DNA from: Agrobacterium tumefaciens
GTDB taxonomy: Bacteria > Pseudomonadota > Alphaproteobacteria > Rhizobiales > Rhizobiaceae
Length of the DNA: 64,000 bases
NCBI RefSeq assembly: GCF_000834635.1
Contig: NZ_JXQV01000005.1
Location: 310,001 to 374,000, forward strand
Direction of reading: 5' to 3'
Notes under the pieces: generated by a model
Seen by the model: the letters and a program-made list of their open reading frames with translations, nothing else
What the model was told of the DNA's origin: nothing
Database searches by the model: none
Shown: piece by piece, positions 57,027-64,000 of the stretch
How the letters are laid out: each line of letters begins with the position of its first letter
Numbering within the stretch: position 1 is the first letter of the stretch
Translations under genes and position numbers: made by a program

Positions 57027-58157
57027 TCAATAGGGATCGACAGCATCGCGCAGGCCATCGCCCAGCGCGTTGAAGGCAAAAACAGTGACCAGAACAAAAC
57101 CGACCGGAGCCAAAATCCACGGATAGGAACCGATGACGGAATAGGTCGCGGTATCCTGCAACATCAGTCCCCACGAAATCAGCGGAGGTTTGACGGCAAA
57201 GCCGAGGAAGCCGAGGAAGGATTCCAGCAGCACGACACTTGGAATATTCAGCGTGACGGCAACGATGACGTGGCTCATCACATTGGGCAGAATGTGCTGG
57301 AAGATGATGCGTCGGTCCGTAGCCCCAACCGCCATAGCGGCCCGCACATAATCGATGCGCGCCAGCGCCAGCGTTTTGCCGCGTACCTCGCGTGACATCT
57401 GCGCCCAACCCAGCGCTGACATGACGACCACGACGAAGGTCAAAAACACATGGGTCGGAGCGGTCACGGGGATCAGCGATGTCAGCGCCAGATAAAGCGG
57501 CAATTGCGGGAAAGCGAGAACGATTTCCACGAAGCGTTGGACCCAGGCATCCACGGCACCGCCGAAGTAACCGGATATCAGGCCGACGCTGGTGCCAATG
57601 ACAGTAACAATGAACACGACGCTCAGCGCTATGGCAAGAGAAATACGCGAACCGTGAATAGCCCGGGACAAGACATCCCGCCCGAATTTGTCGGTACCCA
57701 GAAAATGAACCGCTTCACCATTCACGGAGCCGAAGAAATGCCGCTCCATCGGAATGAGACCGAATAGGTCATAGGGCGCGCCTTTGACGAAAAAGCCTAG
57801 ATAAAGGGGATTATCGTAATTGGGGCCAACGATAGGCTGGAAGGTGATCGGGTCGAGCTCTTCTGTTTCCGCCATAGCATAGACCCGCGGCCATATGCTG
57901 AAACCACCATCTTTTTCGGTCAGGCTGATACCCTGCGGCGGGGTGAAACTTGCGCCCGTTACCCTTGGGTCCATGGGCGCAAAGAAATCGGCGAAAACAG
58001 CAATGAGGATCAGAAGAACGACCAGAACCAGCCCCACCATACCGGTAAAGGAACGCCGCAATCGACGCCAGACAAGCGCCATATAGCTCTCGTTTGCACG
58101 CTGCTCCGCAACGCTGACGACCTGCTCCTGGCCTGTGGAGGAATGAACGACAACCAT
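57027..58157 (-). CDS. agpC: ABC transporter permease (DppC-like)
   Basis: A 376-residue inner-membrane permease. An N-terminal cytoplasmic tail is followed by SFTGMVGLVLVVLLILIAVF, then a long insert containing FSIWPRVYAMAETEELDPITF, and the transport domain with RAAMAVGATDRRIIFQHILP (EAA loop). GGGGAGGG precedes the ATG at 58157, one base after the agpB stop. It pairs with agpB. Confidence 0.88.
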   Translation of the reverse strand: MVVVHSSTGQEQVVSVAEQRANESYMALVWRRLRRSFTGMVGLVLVVLLILIAVFADFFAPMDPRVTGASFTPPQGISLTEKDGGFSIWPRVYAMAETEELDPITFQPIVGPNYDNPLYLGFFVKGAPYDLFGLIPMERHFFGSVNGEAVHFLGTDKFGRDVLSRAIHGSRISLAIALSVVFIVTVIGTSVGLISGYFGGAVDAWVQRFVEIVLAFPQLPLYLALTSLIPVTAPTHVFLTFVVVVMSALGWAQMSREVRGKTLALARIDYVRAAMAVGATDRRIIFQHILPNVMSHVIVAVTLNIPSVVLLESFLGFLGFAVKPPLISWGLMLQDTATYSVIGSYPWILAPVGFVLVTVFAFNALGDGLRDAVDPY

Positions 58158-58158
58158 G

Positions 58159-59166
58159 TTATGCCCTCCCCAATTCGCGCACACGTGGATCGAGCAAAGC
58201 CAGCAATATGTCAGCGATGATGTTGCCGATAATCAGCGTGCCGGCCAGCACCATCATGAAGGTGGCTGTCACATAGACATCGCCAACCGCCATGGACCCG
58301 ACAATGGCAGGACCAACCGTTGGCAGAGCGAAGATGATGGCTGTTTCGATCTCTCCCGTCAGCATGTAGGGCAGGACGACGCCCTGATACATGACAAGCG
58401 GATGCAGGGCGTTTGGAACGGCATGGCGCATGATGACGGCGCCTTCCGAAAGGCCCTTGGCACGCGCCGTCTCGACATATTGCGCGTTCAGCGTATCCAG
58501 CAAATTGCCGCGCATGACGCGCATATTATAGGCAAGCCCGCCGAATGTGGCGATGGCGACTACCGGCCAGATATGGCTGACCAGATCGACAAATTTTGCC
58601 CAGGACCATGGCGCACCGCCATATTGCGGAGAAAAGAAGCTGCCGATTTCCGCAACATTGAAATGGAACACCATTAGGTAGACCATGATCAGCGCCATCA
58701 GAAACCGCGGTATCGTCATGCCCAGAAAGGCGATGGTGGACAGGAGATTATCCACCCAGGAATATTGCCGTGTTGCGGCCCATATGCCGAAGGTGATGCC
58801 GAGTATGGATGCAAAGAGGTGGCAAACAAGTGCCAGAAGGAGCGTGCGGGGAAGGCGCTCACCCACCACTTCTGCAACAGGTTTGTTGTAATAGAAACTG
58901 TAACCGAAATCACCGCGTGTCACGATGCCGCCAATCCAGTTGAAATACTGCACCACGATTGGCTGATCGAGACCATGCTCGACACGGTAGGCTTGCGCTT
59001 GCGCCTCGGCCTGTTCGAACGATGCGCCGCCCTGGTTCATCAGCTGCGAGCGAATATAGTCAGCATAGTCACCGGGTGGCGCCTGAATGATGGCGAATGT
59101 CACGATACTGAGAATCAGCATCACCGGCACTGCGGAGCTGAGGCGAACGAAAAAGAACCTGAGCAT
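58159..59166 (-). CDS. agpB: ABC transporter permease (DppB-like)
   Basis: A 335-residue inner-membrane permease starting MLRFFFVRLSSAVPVMLILS, with the DppB-type APPGDYADY segment and the EAA loop YVETARAKGLSEGAVIMRHAVP. GGGAGA lies upstream of the ATG at 59166; an in-frame ATG at 59241 is not supported by a site. A hairpin between this gene and agpA may limit permease expression relative to the binding protein. Confidence 0.88.
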   Translation of the reverse strand: MLRFFFVRLSSAVPVMLILSIVTFAIIQAPPGDYADYIRSQLMNQGGASFEQAEAQAQAYRVEHGLDQPIVVQYFNWIGGIVTRGDFGYSFYYNKPVAEVVGERLPRTLLLALVCHLFASILGITFGIWAATRQYSWVDNLLSTIAFLGMTIPRFLMALIMVYLMVFHFNVAEIGSFFSPQYGGAPWSWAKFVDLVSHIWPVVAIATFGGLAYNMRVMRGNLLDTLNAQYVETARAKGLSEGAVIMRHAVPNALHPLVMYQGVVLPYMLTGEIETAIIFALPTVGPAIVGSMAVGDVYVTATFMMVLAGTLIIGNIIADILLALLDPRVRELGRA

Positions 59167-59221
59167 TACAAGATATCTCCCTGCATTGCGGCCCCGCTTT
59201 TGAGCGGTTCCGCGTCTTCTC

Positions 59222-59251
59222 CCGGTCCGGCCGCGCTTCACGCGCGACCGG
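59222..59251 (-). repeat. intercistronic hairpin between agpA and agpB
   Basis: Outer arms CCGGTC (59222-59227) and GACCGG (59246-59251) plus inner GCGC/GCGC pairs form a GC-rich stem in the agpA-agpB gap. Hairpins after the binding-protein gene commonly stabilise its mRNA or attenuate the permease genes. Confidence 0.55.
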
Positions 59252-59273
59252 TCTTGGTATCTCCGGGAGGGAG

Positions 59274-61361
59274 CTAGTTTATTGGGCCTTTGACACCGGG
59301 CTTGCCGGGCAGTTGCTGCGGGAAGAGTTCGTATTTGCCCTGCTTGTCGGCAGCGACCCAGACACGTTCCCGCATGATCGAATCTTCCGCCCAGTTGAAC
59401 ATGAAGATCGGCGTTCCCTGCGGCACGTTGGAGAAGCGTTTGTTGACAATCAGCGCGCCGGGATATTCCGTCAGTCCTATGGTGTAGAGGTTCTGCGTGT
59501 ATATCTTCTGATATTGCTTCATCAGTTCGGCCCGTTCCGCATTGTCCTGTGAGGCGATAAAGCGGTTGACGAGATCGACCATTTCTTTTTCAAACGGCAT
59601 CAGGTCCACTTGCTTGCCTTCCGGTGCACGGTGGTTCCAGCTGGTGCGAGGACCAACGGGCGCAAGCTGTTCGGTGTTCTGCACCACAGAGGCAAGCTCC
59701 GTCGTGTTGCGGCGCACCAGCCAATCGAACCGGCCACTATAATGCGCGTCATCGCGCTGGTTGCCATCGAGGGAATTGAGAACCACCCGCAGACCGAGCT
59801 TCGCCATCTGGCCCACCAGACCTTCCGCAAGGCTCTTGTCTGTCGTGTAGGTGTTGTTGACCAGCAGAACGATCTCGACATTCTTGCCGCCTACAGTGCC
59901 TGCCGGGAAGTTCACAAAGCCGTCGCCGTCTGTGTCCTGCAAGCCCACCTTGGCAAGAGCTGCCTTCGCCCCTTCAAGATCATAGGGGTAATAGACAGTC
60001 GAGTTGCGATCATAGAAACTCGTACCGGAGGAAATGCCGCCGGGATAAATTGCGGTGAACGGGCCTTTGACCAGCGAATCCCCGACTGCCTTGCGGTCGA
60101 TGGCCGATGTGACAGCCGCGCGGAAATCCTGATTGCGGTTCAATTCACGAATGGCCTGTTCACGCTCATCCGGTGAACCCCAGCCATTGCCCGAGAAATT
60201 CATTTGCAGGTTATAGCCGATCAGACGTGGGCCGAAGGCAAGGCGGGCGGGTGCCTTTTCATCGGCGGCGCGCTTGAGAGAGGCCACAAAATTTTCCGGT
60301 TGCTCCAGATTGGAAAAATCGCCCGATCCGGCCACGGCCTGCACATCGCGGTCCGCCCAGGTGGACAGCTTGTAGTGGATTTCATCGAGATAGGGCAACT
60401 GGTGGCCCTTCTCATCGACTTTCCAGTAATAGGGGTTGCGCCGCAGGACGATCAGATCGTCGGGGCGATATTCCACCGGCGCCCATGCCCCCATAACCGG
60501 CATATTCATATATTCTGGCGGGAATGCATTCTTGAACTGGTTATAGGTGTTTTTCGAATATTTCGGATGTTGCGGTTTCAGAATATGCGCGGGGCCCGGG
60601 CAAAAATTCGGGTAGGCCATCGTGTAGAGATACTGCTTGGGAAAGGCGCTCTTGAATGTCCATTGAACCGTGTAATCATCGATCTTGGTAAGCGTTGTGC
60701 CCTCTCCAAATGCTTCCGGTGACGCACCGCCGCCAAGCGGCGAGACATTCGGATCGACCACACCATCTTCCCAATAGAACATGATGTCTTCAGACGTGAA
60801 AGGCACGCCATCCGACCATTTGGCACCCTTCACTAGGTGCATCGTCAGCTTGTGGCCATCCTCAGACCATTCCCAGCTCTTGGCCAGGTTTGGCAATGGC
60901 TCGGTATCCTTGGCATCCACCTGAAACAGTGGCGCGGTGCGTGTCAGGCATTCCGAAAGCGCAATATCGATGCCGCCCCAGCCTTGCGTCTGGCCAGCCA
61001 TGTAATTCCAGCCTTCGGGCCGCCCACCGATGACATGGCGCAGCGTATCGCCATAAACGCCAACACCGTCAGGCATGTTGCCGGTCTTGTAGACGAGCGG
61101 CTCTTCAGGAAGACGATCCTTCAGCGGCGGCAGCTTGCCGGTCTTTTCGAATTTTTCGGAAACCCAATCGGGTTGGCTGTATTTTGGCAGCGCCTTGAAT
61201 TCCAGAATGGAATCGCGCTCTACATATTTGATCTTGCCTTCAGCGGGAAACTTCGCTGGCTCAGGCGGTGCAGATGTTTGAAAAGCATGGGCATTCATCG
61301 CAATCAGCGAAACACCGAAACCAAGGCATGCACTCAAGAAAATCTTGCGTTTATGTTGCAT
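59274..61361 (-). CDS. agpA: ABC transporter periplasmic binding protein, family 5 (AgpA-like)
   Basis: A 695-residue exported solute-binding protein. The signal peptide is about 1-26 (cleavage after MNAHA). Family 5 traits are LAKSWEWSEDGHKLTMHLVKG, WSDGVPFTSEDIMFYWED and EYRPDDLIVLRRNPYYWKVD. It is longer than DppA, as is AgpA of S. meliloti, which binds melibiose and raffinose. GGGAGG is 8 bases before the ATG at 61361; an ATG 6 bases further upstream is too close to it. Confidence 0.9.
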   Translation of the reverse strand: MQHKRKIFLSACLGFGVSLIAMNAHAFQTSAPPEPAKFPAEGKIKYVERDSILEFKALPKYSQPDWVSEKFEKTGKLPPLKDRLPEEPLVYKTGNMPDGVGVYGDTLRHVIGGRPEGWNYMAGQTQGWGGIDIALSECLTRTAPLFQVDAKDTEPLPNLAKSWEWSEDGHKLTMHLVKGAKWSDGVPFTSEDIMFYWEDGVVDPNVSPLGGGASPEAFGEGTTLTKIDDYTVQWTFKSAFPKQYLYTMAYPNFCPGPAHILKPQHPKYSKNTYNQFKNAFPPEYMNMPVMGAWAPVEYRPDDLIVLRRNPYYWKVDEKGHQLPYLDEIHYKLSTWADRDVQAVAGSGDFSNLEQPENFVASLKRAADEKAPARLAFGPRLIGYNLQMNFSGNGWGSPDEREQAIRELNRNQDFRAAVTSAIDRKAVGDSLVKGPFTAIYPGGISSGTSFYDRNSTVYYPYDLEGAKAALAKVGLQDTDGDGFVNFPAGTVGGKNVEIVLLVNNTYTTDKSLAEGLVGQMAKLGLRVVLNSLDGNQRDDAHYSGRFDWLVRRNTTELASVVQNTEQLAPVGPRTSWNHRAPEGKQVDLMPFEKEMVDLVNRFIASQDNAERAELMKQYQKIYTQNLYTIGLTEYPGALIVNKRFSNVPQGTPIFMFNWAEDSIMRERVWVAADKQGKYELFPQQLPGKPGVKGPIN

Positions 61362-61462
61362 CGTCATGTCCTCCCAATGGCGCGACCAGGCACGCCCTCC
61401 CTGATGGTTCCCAGAAACTGGCTGCACCGACGCCTCCTCGCGCCGGTGCTGCCGCAGATAAA

Positions 61463-62929
61463 TCAGACCGCTTCTTTCAGTGCCGCCTTTTCAACACGCA
61501 ATTCTTCAATCGTTCGAACATCACGACGTGCAGCACCTGCCCAATCACGTGTCTTGACGGTGGATCTGGACAGACGATCCTGTGCGGCGGGCACGGCATG
61601 CGCATATTGAGGCAACCACCGCGCCTGCGCGACCACCATCTCATCGACCATTTGCCAGACCTCTTCCGGTGTCGACACGGCACCCACCAGCGGGTCGTGC
61701 AGAACGGCCAGTTTCAGCAGGTCGATATCGCCGGTAACGGCGGCATGAACCGACATACGCTGAACATTGATCGACGCCATGCAGGTTGCAGCACAGGCTT
61801 CCGGTATGGTGATGCCAGAGACCATGTTGATGCCGAAACGGTCCACGAAACCGGGGGATTCGATGATGGCATCCTGCGGCAGATTGGCGATGACGCCGTT
61901 ATTCTTGACGTTGAAGTGGCCGCGATACACACGCCCCGTTTCCAGCGCTTCCAGAATGTGGCTGGCATGTTCATTCGAGCGTCTGGCTGGATCAAGAGGC
62001 TTCGATGCGGATTCCAGAAACTGCGGAAACTCTGTCTGGAACCAGTTGCGGGTTTCGGTCGAATGCCGCAGATAACCGCCGGTCTCGCCGTGAATCCAGT
62101 CAGACATATCGATCCAGCGGGCAATTTCATCCGGACGCTTGCGATACCATGGCAGATATTCGGACAGGTGACCGTTGCTTTCGGTGGAATAGACGCCGAA
62201 GCGCTTCAGCACATCGATACGCAGCTTTTCCTGTTGTGAAAAAACCGGATGCGCTTCAAACGCCGCAATCAATTCATCCTTGCCTATCTTGCGACCATTC
62301 AGCTTCATATCGACAAACCATGTCTGATGGTTGATGCCGGAGCAGATGTAATCCAGCTCCGAAACAGACTTGGCACCCAGCACTTCGGCAATCTGTTCTG
62401 CGCCGTGCTGAACGCCGTGGCACAGGCCGACCGTATCGACCTTGCCATATTCAATCGCCGCCCATGTGTTCATGGCCATGGGGTTGGCATAGTTCAGGAA
62501 CTTTGCACCCGGCGCTGCGACCTCACGGATGTCCTTGCAGAAATCCAGAATGACGGGAATGTTGCGCTGACCATACAGAATGCCACCCGCACAAATCGTA
62601 TCGCCAACGCACTGGTCGATACCGTATTTCAGCGGAATACGAATATCATCCGCATAGGCTTCAAGTCCGCCAACCCGCACGCAACTGATGATGTATTTTG
62701 CACCTTCCAGAGCCCGGCGGCGCTCCGTCGTGGCGGTCACCTTTACCGCCAAACCGTTGGATTCTGCGATGCGATCAAGGATCGCTTTAATCATCTCAAG
62801 ATTGTGTTGGCTGATATCGGTCAGCGCGACTTCCACATCGCGAAATTCCGGCACGCACAGGAGATCGGTGAACAGTTTTTTGGTAAAACCGACACTTCCT
62901 GCGCCAATGATAGCGATTTTGAAACTCAT
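61463..62929 (-). CDS. agaL1: GH4 alpha-galactosidase (first copy)
   Basis: A 488-residue GH4 enzyme. It starts MSFKIAIIGAGSVGFTKKLF and keeps Cys in VGLCHGVQHG, His in CSGINHQTWFV and FLNYANPMAMNTWAAIEY. It is the first gene of the operon and is divergent from the AraC gene. It differs clearly from agaL2 in sequence, so the two may favour different alpha-galactosides or alpha-glucosides. Confidence 0.9.
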   Translation of the reverse strand: MSFKIAIIGAGSVGFTKKLFTDLLCVPEFRDVEVALTDISQHNLEMIKAILDRIAESNGLAVKVTATTERRRALEGAKYIISCVRVGGLEAYADDIRIPLKYGIDQCVGDTICAGGILYGQRNIPVILDFCKDIREVAAPGAKFLNYANPMAMNTWAAIEYGKVDTVGLCHGVQHGAEQIAEVLGAKSVSELDYICSGINHQTWFVDMKLNGRKIGKDELIAAFEAHPVFSQQEKLRIDVLKRFGVYSTESNGHLSEYLPWYRKRPDEIARWIDMSDWIHGETGGYLRHSTETRNWFQTEFPQFLESASKPLDPARRSNEHASHILEALETGRVYRGHFNVKNNGVIANLPQDAIIESPGFVDRFGINMVSGITIPEACAATCMASINVQRMSVHAAVTGDIDLLKLAVLHDPLVGAVSTPEEVWQMVDEMVVAQARWLPQYAHAVPAAQDRLSRSTVKTRDWAGAARRDVRTIEELRVEKAALKEAV

Positions 62930-63115
62930 GTTGGCACCTTCGTTTGCGAAATGAATGCGAAAGATGGGCGGGCAACGTGATCACGAAGGAAGGAAGATAG
63001 TATTAGACAATGACTGAATAACAAGGATTTCCCTCCCAATTCCCCACTTGATCGTCTCCTCGAGGCGGGATTATGCTGATAATATCCGCAAGGGCCAGAG
63101 AAGGATTATGCTTTT
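62930..63115. promoter_or_regulatory. agaL1/agpT divergent promoter region
   Basis: A 186-base region between the operon and its AraC gene. It contains the 10-base palindrome CGTGATCACG (62976-62985), a candidate binding site. AAGGA at 63101-63105 is the ribosome site for the AraC gene. Confidence 0.4.
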
Positions 63116-64000
63116 ATGGGTAATTTTGTGCTGCAGGATTTGATCGATCAGGGACCTGCCATGCGCACGGTTTCCTTGCCGCGCGGCAGGCAAACCCTGC
63201 ACACAATGCCCACCAGTAGCGGTTACGAAATTCGCCGCGGCAGCGGTTATGACTGGGATGGACGCAAGCGCGGGCAGACCCCTTTCACCGTTCTGCAGCA
63301 CTGCATCAGCGGCAAGGGAAACCTGCGATATGAGAACAACACTTACGCCGTCGGACCAGGTGAAACCTTGCTTCTGCTCATCCCCCATAACCACCGGTAT
63401 TGGCTGGAGGAGAACGGGCATTGGGAGTTTTTCTGGATATCCATGAATGGTGAGGAGGCGCTGCGCATCCATCGTGATATTCAGGCTGTGACCGGACCGG
63501 TCATCAAGCTTCAGGCCGATACCATCGATCATCTCGCGCAATGTTGCTCGCGTCTCGTCAACGGCGCTGAAACACCCGGTGCTGCCTCAGCGGTCGCTTA
63601 TGAAGCGGCTATGGTGCTTTATGACGATGTGTTCGGCTCTCACCCCTCATTCGGTGGCGAATACCGCACGATGCAGCAAGTGCTCAGTTACATCGATAGC
63701 CATCTGGACCAGAGCCTGTCCGTCAATGATCTTGCCGCCGTTGCTGGTCTCAGCCGGGCGCATTTTTCCCGGATTTTCGCGGCCAATGAAGGTCTGCCGC
63801 CAGCCGAATTCGTTTTGCAAAGGCGGCTTCGGCGTGCGGCCAAACTTTTGACGACCGCCGCCAACATGCCCATCAAAGAGGTCTCTGTGCGCTGCGGCTT
63901 TGAAGACCCGAATTACTTTTCCAAAGTCTTTCGGCGGCTCTATGGTATCAATCCCAGCGAATTCAGAAGTACCGGCATGTATTCGAGTGTGCGATCGCAT
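63116..64000 (+). CDS. agpT: AraC family transcriptional regulator (3' end outside window)
   Basis: The frame opens at ATG 63116 and runs 295 codons to the window edge without a stop. Residues 30-140 look like a cupin-type arabinose-binding domain (CISGKGNLRYENNTYAVGPG; LLLIPHNHRYWLEENGHW). The last 100 residues hold two helix-turn-helix units: LSVNDLAAVAGLSRAHFSRI and IKEVSVRCGFEDPNYFSKVF. By position it is the activator of the alpha-galactoside operon, as AgpT is in S. meliloti. The C terminus is nearly complete. Confidence 0.88.
   Translation, partial: MGNFVLQDLIDQGPAMRTVSLPRGRQTLHTMPTSSGYEIRRGSGYDWDGRKRGQTPFTVLQHCISGKGNLRYENNTYAVGPGETLLLLIPHNHRYWLEENGHWEFFWISMNGEEALRIHRDIQAVTGPVIKLQADTIDHLAQCCSRLVNGAETPGAASAVAYEAAMVLYDDVFGSHPSFGGEYRTMQQVLSYIDSHLDQSLSVNDLAAVAGLSRAHFSRIFAANEGLPPAEFVLQRRLRRAAKLLTTAANMPIKEVSVRCGFEDPNYFSKVFRRLYGINPSEFRSTGMYSSVRSH

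Noticed and set aside
53948..62929. dipeptide/oligopeptide transport operon
   Set aside because: The transporter class fits peptides, but the two flanking GH4 glycosidases and AraC gene point to alpha-galactosides.
1..64000. mobile element, prophage or integrated island boundary
   Set aside because: No transposase, integrase, tRNA gene or flanking direct repeat was seen, so transfer of the catabolic region cannot be supported from this sequence alone.

Overview
The window looks like a replicon segment of an alphaproteobacterium of the order Hyphomicrobiales, most likely Rhizobiaceae. The evidence is moderately high GC, dense co-directional operons, many solute-binding-protein transporters, an operon with the layout of the Sinorhizobium meliloti agp (alpha-galactoside) locus, and a small S21-type ribosomal protein. 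The species cannot be read from the sequence. No tRNA, rRNA, CRISPR array, IS element, phage gene or attachment site was seen.

Layout. (1) 1-5624: end of a sugar/polyol catabolic operon: the tail of a Gfo/Idh/MocA dehydrogenase, a sugar phosphate isomerase/epimerase, and a complete carbohydrate ABC importer (binding protein, two permeases, ATPase). (2) 5962-32346: a large accessory catabolic region for an unidentified organic acid. It holds three LysR regulators, an NDP-forming acyl-CoA synthetase, an enoyl-CoA hydratase, two FadB-like fusions, an acyl-CoA dehydrogenase, two MmgE/PrpD proteins, two carboxymuconolactone-decarboxylase-like proteins, two SDRs, a LigI-like amidohydrolase, a hydroxyacid dehydrogenase, a thioesterase, a NitT/TauT-type ABC importer and a tripartite tricarboxylate transporter. 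Several families occur twice, in two operon groups. One MmgE/PrpD gene carries an in-frame TGA, and one FadB-like protein has a decayed dehydrogenase half. (3) 32359-35148: a dctA dicarboxylate symporter and a MocR-type regulator.

(4) 35427-41976: a complete Nit1C cluster (nitB to nitH order: Sll0783/MSMEG_0572 protein, nitrilase, radical SAM, GNAT, AIR-synthase-like, MSMEG_0570 protein, flavoprotein). An eighth gene is translationally coupled to its end and resembles LnmK/Pnap_2097 hotdog proteins. Divergent placement of the MocR gene and repeated ATTGTATG boxes in the shared promoter suggest MocR control. Clusters of this type have been linked to cyanide assimilation. (5) 42029-46129: a YdeP/FdhF-like molybdopterin oxidoreductase, two small proteins and a GT14-like glycosyltransferase. 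(6) 46589-51572: rpsU with a possible leader ORF, then a flavin-binding protein, acetate kinase and phosphoketolase, which together form a phosphoketolase bypass. (7) 51579-53726: a DUF3429 membrane protein, a renalase-like flavoprotein and a GT29-like protein. (8) 53948-64000: an alpha-galactoside operon (two GH4 glycosidases around a peptide/opine-type ABC importer) with a divergent AraC activator that runs off the window end.

The two most noteworthy items are the MocR-linked, extended Nit1C operon and the duplicated CoA-ester catabolic region, whose substrate is unknown.
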